DNA of 64,000 nucleotides from Doryteuthis pealeii (lineage: Eukaryota > Mollusca > Cephalopoda > Myopsida > Loliginidae): assembly GCA_023376005.1 (NCBI GenBank), contig CM042145.1:95107462-95171461 (forward strand), in the 5' to 3' direction. How positions within the stretch are numbered: the first letter of the stretch is position 1; every line of letters begins with the position of its first letter. The position numbers and the translations under genes are program-made. Positions 58,022-64,000 of this stretch are shown piece by piece. The notes under the pieces were generated by a model that worked only from the letters and a program-made list of their open reading frames with translations, did not search any database and was not told the DNA's origin.

Positions 58022-58435
58022 TTTATATTTGTTTGTGCCAAACGATTAATTTTTATTTGCTATTTTTGATAAAAAAGGAAGTTTATTATGACGAGACGTC
58101 GATAGTAGCAGGTGTTTATTCAACAGTTTTTTTTAGTTTAGAGCAAAGCGGAAGATCAAGTTAGTATCATTTGGTTTGATGGTTGGTTGGTTGGTTGATT
58201 TTTACGGCATGTCAACCCTTGGATAGATTTGTTTAGATTTGTTTGTGCCAAACGATTCATTTTTATTTGCTATCTTTGATAAAAAGGAAGGTTATTATGA
58301 CGAGACGTTGCCTGTAGCAGGTGTCTAATTATTCAGCAATTAATTTTGTTTGAAGTTTAGATCAAAGTGGTGAGCCAACTTTGAATCATTTGGTTAGTTG
58401 TTTGATTGATTTTTACGGAATATCAACCCTTGTTG
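58022..58435 (+). repeat. Tandem duplication of about 210 bp ending in repeat-B heads
   Basis: TTTGTTTGTGCCAAACGATT, TATTATGACGAGACGT, GTAGCAGGTGT and a GATTTTTACGG-TCAACCCTTG head occur twice in order (58022-58225 and 58235-58435). The duplication thus includes the head of repeat-B. The first head is cut short; the second runs into a complete element. Confidence 0.8.
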
Positions 58436-59095
58436 GGTTATTTTAAGACGTTTTTGTTTTATTCATTCTTGTCGGATATTCAATTTTTGAATACATTTGG
58501 TAAAACTCATTGGGTTAAATCGAACTTAACGGACGTAAATTCCACCATCGTATATCACCCCGTCGAAAGAAAGAAATACCAAAAATCAGTGAATAAACCG
58601 AATCTAATGAAAGTGTTGATATATTAATGAATAAAAGATATAATGCACCAGTTATTTTATTTAAAGACTTTTAGAATTTTTCATATGACTTAAATTTGAA
58701 CCACGTATCTTTAAGAATCTGTGTTACGCCTCAATGATACGCTGTTCAAAGTTAACTCACCTGAAAAAATCTAAAAGCTTTTAGATAAAATAACTGGTGC
58801 ATTATATATTTTATTCATTGATATATCAACACTGAAAATTTCATTAAATTCGGTTAATTCCCTGATTTTGTATTTTTGTCTTCCGGCGGGGTGACATATG
58901 ATGGTGGAATTTAGGTATGTTTAGTTCGATTTAACCACTCATTGATTTATTAAAACCATAGATGACAAACTAACAGGTACAGCCACTCCGAGTTAGAGTG
59001 GACATGTTATTAATGGCGAGGAACTGGTACTCCACACTCCCCAGAGCTCCAGAATTGGAACATAGCCATTAGATACAGTTAAACGTTATACATAG
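58390..59095 (+). repeat. Repeat-B interrupted by MITE-3
   Basis: The 5' half (TTACGGAATATCAACCCTTG, TTATTCATTCTTGTCGG) ends at 58512. The 3' half resumes at 58937 (ATTAAAACCATAGATGAC, AGGTACAGCCACTCCG, CTCCACACTCCCCAGAG, CATTAGATACAGTTAAACG). Without MITE-3 and one target duplicate the two halves make one repeat-B of about 280 bp. Confidence 0.8.
58513..58936. mobile_element. Foldback MITE-3 with exact 8-bp target duplication
   Basis: A 424-bp element with ends GGTTAAATCGAAC and its complement. Arms of about 180 bp match through AAATTCCACCATCG-like, GATATATCAACACT-like and ATAATGCACCAGTTATTTTAT-like blocks; the loop is about 95 bp. The flanking duplications are both ACTCATTG (58505-58512 and 58937-58944). 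It is non-coding: the plus frame 58406-58627 merely crosses the junction. Confidence 0.9.
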
Positions 59096-59642
59096 GATAC
59101 TAAGAATCATAGCCGCTTCATTTATTAACTGAACATCAGAAGTAGTTATCGGAAAAATCGTCTGGACTCTACAGCGTCAATAGGGCAACAGGTATGGGAG
59201 AAAGAAACATTCTAAATTCAAATGACTGTTCAAAAGATATGCAGCACACTGACACACCCTTCTTTCTTTTATCTTCAAAAGCATGCCTAGTTCTATAAAC
59301 GCCTTCATTACTAAATAAAATTTCCCGGCAAGGTTTTTTGTTTTGTTTAGATGGGATTTATTTAATGCTAGTCATCTATGCCAATGTATAAACAGTATTA
59401 AATTTCCTTTATCTTAGACAAGAGTTGGGAATTATGGTTGGTATGAAACAATCAATACTTCGACTATTTTGTCATTACATTAGCTATCGTTAACGTCACT
59501 TGGTGTAGATTAGACGACGTTAAAAATCTGAAACACGCGTCGCGCTTACTATGAAAAAGAAATATATAAAAATATTACAGCTCATAATTCATTACATTAT
59601 ATTTTATTATGTTTTTATAGAGTGCTATTTTTTATTTAAAAT
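59096..59642. other. Spacer without a recognised feature
   Basis: Complex sequence between repeat-B and the 5S-like pseudogene. A head-like phrase GTTTAGATGGGATTTATTTAATGC lies at 59345. No gene was seen. Confidence 0.5.
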
Positions 59643-59760
59643 GCTTACGGTCAAGCCACGTTGAAAGCACCGGTTTCCACTAAATAACCGAAGTTAAGCA
59701 GCGATGTGTCTGTTCAATACTTAGATGGGGGACCATTTAAACAATTGCATATACTGTAAG
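59643..59760 (+). pseudogene. 5S rRNA pseudogene or 5S-derived SINE head
   Basis: The sequence follows animal 5S rRNA end to end: GCTTACGGTCAAGCCACGTTG, AAAGCACCGGTTTC, ACCGAAGTTAAGCAGCG (box A region), CAATACTTAGATGGGGGACC (box C region) and a final ACTGTAAG. Its length of about 118 bp equals the normal gene. Changes disturb helices II, IV and V (TTTAAACAATTGC replaces the usual GGGAATACCG-type stretch), so it is not a functional 5S gene. It is isolated, not in a cluster. It could be a retropseudogene or the head of a 5S-derived SINE; I saw no clear tail. Confidence 0.8.
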
Positions 59761-59975
59761 AAACCGATTATCAAAATGACTTAACTCGGGTTGCCGTAAT
59801 ACTGACCAATTTATTAAATAAACGTAACAAAAAAATTAGCGTGTTTTTTTGGTGGGGTACTGGAACAGATTAATGGCATTTTATTTTATTTCCATGAGGA
59901 GAATTGATTTGATATACGAAGAAATTGAGTTACAAGCGGAATGAATTAAAATCGTAAGTCAAGGTACCACTATAG

Positions 59976-59978
<3 letters not shown>

Positions 59979-60040
<62 letters not shown>

Positions 60041-60041
60041 A
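59979..60041. repeat. (CA)n-(GA)n microsatellite
   Basis: A CA run of about six units followed by about 25 GA units with one slip. Confidence 0.95.
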
Positions 60042-60065
60042 CTCACACATATACATGTATGTAAA

Positions 60066-60385
60066 AAAGGAATAGGAATTGAATCCGACAATATGCGGAA
60101 AAATGAGTAAAGAAAAGAAATGTAGATGGATAAAAAATGAATTTAATCGATATCACTTTAATCGATATCACTTACACATGTGTTTCGGTCAGTTTATCAA
60201 AATGTATACGGATTACGCTGTTATTATTATTAAAATAATCAGATGAAATTGAAATAATGATAATAATAATAATAATAACAGAAAAACTGTAAAAATATTC
60301 CGTACACAGAAAGATTTTTTACGATCTTCATCAGAGTGAATTTTAAATTTATTTTTTTATTTAATTTTATTTTTTACTCATTTTT

Positions 60386-60395
<10 letters not shown>
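60066..60395. repeat. Foldback element F, third copy
   Basis: GAATCCGACAATATG, AAAATGAGTAAAGAAAAG, GGATAAAAAATGAATTTAATCG, CACTTACACATGTGTTTCGG and, on the right, GATCTTCATCAGAGTGAA and TACTCATTTTTCC match the pair at 25529-26262. The middle has been replaced by an (ATT)n/(AAT)n pair. A (TA)n tract (60388-60427) follows, as at the other copies. Confidence 0.7.
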
Positions 60396-60430
<35 letters not shown>

Positions 60431-60449
60431 GCATGTCTGTGGAGCTTGG

Positions 60450-60600
60450 ACTGCGTTAGCTGTATCCTCTCCATGAACTCATCTGATGGTGAGCCTGAAC
60501 TTATGGAGACGTGTGGAGTCCGTAGTATTCTTTTATTGTCATTACTCCTTGGTCTACTCTGACCCGGAGTGGTAGTATCTGTTAGGGTCCCTTTTTGGGG
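60450..60600 (-). repeat. Repeat-B 3' half
   Basis: TGTATCCTCTCCATG, CATCTGATGGTGAGCCTGAAC, GACGTGTGGAGTCCG, TTACTCCTTGGTCTACTCTG and ACCCGGAGTGGTAGTATCTG occur in minus-strand order. The head is missing. Confidence 0.7.
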
Positions 60601-60878
60601 GTCAGATAGATCTGTTTATCCGAATTAAATTATTGATATATGGGCCTGTCATCTGTCTTACTTCTCATGATTGTATTGTTGTTTTCTAGAATCTTTTATC
60701 GATTATTTGTCATGACTTTTTTTCTGATTCGTCTGTTTTTGGTCAACTGATAACGATGTTATCAAACTTATAACCGGTTAACGTTGTCTAGATAAGAGTT
60801 CATAACATGATACACGGATAATTCCATCTACAAACTAACACCTCAGAAAACAGGTTGTAAACTAAAGATAACAAAGCG

Positions 60879-60933
<55 letters not shown>

Positions 60934-61410
60934 GTATGTATATTAAAGGACGCAAAAACAAATCGATTCAGATAAAATAACAGAGATACGTCGTTTCTAG
61001 AAATTCTATGTTCTTCCCAGCAGAAAAAAAGATATGATAGACATTTTTTCATAAAATACTTAATTTTGATCCGTCTTTCCCACAATGAATAAATGGTAGA
61101 ATTAAATGTTCAAATTCAACAAATAAAAGCCCTGTCGTTTAAAATACACCGACTGCACGTCTGCATAGAGCCGCCTGTTGGCTGTGGCTGGTAACCAGTG
61201 ATGCTTAAGGATGAGATCATAGTGGCTAAGCTGATATGCAGCACTCCATTTTGGCACTTACTTACAGTCGGAGAGTCGGAGAGTCCACTGGTCAAATCAA
61301 GCCCTACCATCTATATTTGTCCCAACACTATTGCCCTTATGGCAAGCCCAGCACTTCTTATCGTATATGTGCTAGAAGAGGGTACCTGAGGGTCTTAATG
61401 CCTAGGTATA
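60601..61410. other. Spacer with a (CA)n-(TA)n tract
   Basis: (CA)n-(TA)n at 60880-60934. The rest is complex sequence; short frames at 61116-61310 (minus) and 61198-61493 (plus) overlap on opposite strands and show no domain. No gene was seen. Confidence 0.5.
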
Positions 61411-61692
61411 ACGGTAAACTGTATCTGATGGTTAATTTTCAATACTGGAGCTTTGGGAATGTGGAGTACCCATTTCATCACCATTACTCCTAGGTCCACC
61501 CTGACCCGGAGTGGTAGTACTTGTTCGGGTCCCATATATGGTTTAAATAGAAAAAAATAAGTTTAAATGTGTTTAAAAATTGAGTTTTTAAAAAAATTGA
61601 GTATCTATTAAGAATGAATAAAAAAGCGTTTTCGGCATAAAATAACCCAACAAGGGTTGATATGTCAACTAATCAATAATCAACTAATCAAA
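61411..61692 (-). repeat. Repeat-B, full length
   Basis: The best complete minus-strand copy. On that strand it starts TTGATTAGTTGATTATTG, then CATATCAACCCTTGTTGGG, TTATGCCGAAAACGC, an A/T-rich middle, CATATATGGGACCCGAAC, CACTCCGGGTCAGGGTGGACC, GTACTCCACATTCCC and CCATCAGATACAGTTTACCG. It is about 280 bp long. Confidence 0.75.
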
Positions 61693-61910
61693 TTATTTAA
61701 AGTAACTCATAAATTAAACCCTTTGCCTATTAGATTTCCATATGCTACAGTTGAACGAGCTGTCTATTTTTCTTAAATTCTAAAATTACTTTATTGGTTA
61801 AGTTAAAACGAAAAGTTAAATGTTAATATAATAAATGCAATGGTGAGATACACTTGAAAAAATTGAAGTAATTTATTAGAAATTATCTTAATTTATTATC
61901 TAAGCATATA

Positions 61911-62197
61911 TATATTTACCAACCCCTCCGCACGAGCAGGATGTGACACAAGGTCAATTTCTTAAGCGGAGTTCAACAGGTTTGAATTCAGAGTTTTCCT
62001 TCTCCTAGACGGGTTGCCTAACCAAGGTTAAAGAGCCCAGTCTGCACTACTATTTATCCATAGCTGGAGGGAGAGTAGGATTCATACCTTTCACAAGGGT
62101 ATTAGCGCTAAGTGAAATGCAGTTATCACATCTAGGATTTGAACTCGGGGCGACGAGTCCATTTCCCATGACTTTAACCATTACACCACGCGCTTCC
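61911..62197 (-). mobile_element. Full-length tRNA-derived SINE-A with 16-bp target duplication
   Basis: On the minus strand the 287-bp element starts GGAAGCGCGTGGTGTAATGG. The A box is TGGTGTAATGG (plus coordinates 62178-62188) and the B box is GAGTTCAAATC (62136-62146), 30-40 bp apart as in tRNA genes; the body and a TAAATATA tail follow. Flanks ATTATCTAAGCATATA (61895-61910) and ATTATCTATGCATATA (62198-62213) are a 16-bp target duplication with one mismatch, as made by LINE machinery. Such elements are transcribed by Pol III and depend on a partner LINE, which is not in this window. Confidence 0.9.
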
Positions 62198-62213
62198 ATT
62201 ATCTATGCATATA

Positions 62214-62750
62214 AATAAATTATTTATATCATATCTACATCTAGATAATAAATTTCAGGCTTAATTAATAAGTACCAGATACCTTTTATAATATCAAATT
62301 TATCCTTGAGGGGCACTATCTTTTTCGGTATACCTGCCCGGTACGTTAAAACTTTGCCCACATAAGTGAATAGTTCTTCCATATGGGTGCCGGTTTGAAT
62401 ATCCCTACCGACTGGAATTGGTTTGTGGGTCATAGTTAATCGACCCCAAGAGTTGATCAATAAATAATTGCTTTTGTAAATAAAATGCTGAGCAGTGTAG
62501 ATGATTAAGATAAGAGTCACGTGATCGGTTGCTTAAAGCAACGAAACAAAGCTCACCTCCTGGGTGCTAAAATACGTATAATGGTAAACTAATTAGTGAA
62601 CACAACGTCTGCCCACTGATGTTTATTGAGCTATGTTGTTAATAGAACTATTGATATAAATCAGGATACCTTCAATTTAGTTTGAACTATCACCTGTCAA
62701 ATTTATAGCAGGGTTTAATCTCATTATTTCCATATAATTAACTGTCACTT
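62214..62750. other. Spacer without a recognised feature
   Basis: AT-rich complex sequence. The minus frame 62224-62520 (98 codons) has a Leu/Ile-rich start and no domain. No gene was seen. Confidence 0.5.
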
Positions 62751-62754
62751 AATT

Positions 62755-64000
62755 TATTTCTTTTTTTCTTTCTCTTTTTTTCTCGCTCTCTTTCTTTTTT
62801 TTTCTTTCTCTCTTTTTTTTCTCTCTCGCTCTCTTTCTTTTTTTCTTTCCCTCTTTCTCTTTTACTTGGTCTCTTTCTTTTTTCTCGCCCTCATTCCTTT
62901 TTTCTTTCTGTTTTTCTTTTTTCTTTTTTTTTCTCTGTCTCTTTTTTTAAATTCATTTTCCTTGTTTATTCTTTCTTTCTTATTCTTTCTCGTATTCTTT
63001 CTTTTTTTCATTTCTTTCTCTCTTTCTTTTTTTCTTACTTTCTTTCGTTTTTCTTCCCCTTTCTTTTTTCTCCCTCTCTTTCGTTTTTCTTTCTCTCTTT
63101 TTTTCTCGCTCTCTTTCTTTTTTTCTTTCTCTCTTTTTCTTTTGCTTGGTCTCTTTCTTATTTCTCGCCCTCATTCATTTTTTTTCTTTCTGTCTTTCAT
63201 TTTTATTTCTTATTTTTTTCTTTGTCTCTTTTTTTAAATTCATTTTTCCTTGCTTATTCTTTCTTTCTTTATTCTTTCTCACATTCTTTCTCTCTTTCTT
63301 TTTTCTTACTTTCTTTTGTTTTTCTTCCCCTCTCTCTTTTTCTAGCTCTCTTTCTTTTTACTTGATCGCTTTCTTTTTTCGCTCTTTTTATTTTTTCACA
63401 CTCTCTTACTTTTCCTTCTCTTTATTTTTTCTTTCTATCTTACTTTTTCCTCGCAATTTTGTTTATTCTTTATTTTTGAATACTTTCTTGTTCTGTTTCT
63501 TTCTTTCTTTCTTTCTTGTTTCAGTCAATTTTTCTGTTTTTTTTTTCATTCTATTTTTTTCTTGTTCTCTTTCTGTCATTTCCTTTCTTTTTTCTTTCTC
63601 TTTTTCCTTTTTCACGTTGTCTTTTTATTTTCGTTCTCTCTTTTTCTTGCACTGTTTTTCTTCTTTCTTTCTTTTTCTTTCTTTCCTTCCTCCGTTTTCC
63701 TTTTTTCTTTCTTTTAATTATTTTCTTTCTGTCTATCTTTTTTTCTCCCTTTGCTTTATTTCTTTTCTTCTTTCTTTCCTCCCTTTTTATGTTTCTTTCT
63801 TTTTCTTTCTTTCTTTTTCTTAAGTATTTAATGTGTCTTTTTCTTTCTATTCCTTCTTTCTTTCTTCTTCTTCCTTCTTTCTTTTTCTTTCTTTCTACCT
63901 TTCTTTCTTTCTTTCATTTTCTTTCTATGTTAATTACTTCAACAATTCGTTTCTTTCTTTGCCTTTTCTAATATGGCTTCTCTTTCTTTTTCTTTTTTTT
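62755..64000. repeat. Polypyrimidine (TTTC)n domain, open at the window end
   Basis: About 1.25 kb of pyrimidine-rich plus strand. Higher-order units of about 280 bp are visible: the phrase CTTGGTCTCTTTCTT...TCTCGCCCTCATTC occurs at about 62865 and 63145, and TTTTTTTAAATTCATTTT at about 62944 and 63229. All Phe/Leu/Ser frames are compositional. Confidence 0.92.

Noticed and set aside
63146..63823. 225-codon Phe/Ser/Leu frame
   Set aside because: Same compositional artefact in the terminal TTTC tract.

Overview
This is a eukaryotic, almost certainly metazoan, non-coding window. Three things show this: tRNA-derived SINEs with Pol III boxes, mariner transposase debris, and a 5S rRNA-like pseudogene with animal-type 5S sequence. 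Microsatellites are very dense and there are TTAGGG-type tracts. An invertebrate of lophotrochozoan (for example molluscan) type is my best guess, but no single-copy gene pins it down. I found no intact protein-coding gene. Nearly all long open frames are translations of polypyrimidine, polypurine or dinucleotide tracts.

Layout. The window holds two copies of one roughly 20-kb block: copy A (about 59-20227, cut off by a 100-bp N gap at 20228-20327) and copy B (about 26781-48630), in the same orientation. Copy B is collinear but carries many single-base indels, worst at about 33-39 kb and nearly absent at 41-42 kb. That pattern looks like unpolished long-read sequence or an unpurged haplotig more than an old segmental duplication. 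Each block contains, in order: a foldback MITE; a mariner transposase remnant split by a second foldback MITE; telomere-like tracts; a tandem array of tRNA-like SINE units; a (TTC)n domain; a cluster of nested inverted repeats with tRNA-like cores; a second mariner remnant; SINE and Tc1-type MITE insertions; an AAT-rich tract; CA/TA/TG microsatellites; and about 4 kb of pyrimidine-rich DNA ending in a degenerate satellite.

Between the copies (20.3-26.8 kb) lie unclassified interspersed repeats, a polypurine domain and two foldback elements flanked by microsatellites. After copy B (48.6-64 kb) come a promoter-like CpG-containing stretch, a minisatellite of about 71 bp, more SINEs, a near-perfect palindrome of about 190 bp, a 28-bp tandem repeat, a SINE-like repeat split by a third foldback MITE with an exact 8-bp target duplication, the 5S pseudogene, a full-length SINE with a 16-bp target duplication, and a terminal polypyrimidine tract.

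No genes act together here. The strongest observations are mobile-element biology: a set of long-TIR foldback elements starting GGT with 8-bp target duplications, a nested insertion whose removal restores the mariner reading frame, a SINE present in only one block copy, and a recurrent covarying hairpin with a hammerhead-like core. My working names are SINE-A (tRNA-derived, about 287 bp), repeat-B (unclassified, about 300 bp) and SINE-C (tRNA-derived, tandem units).
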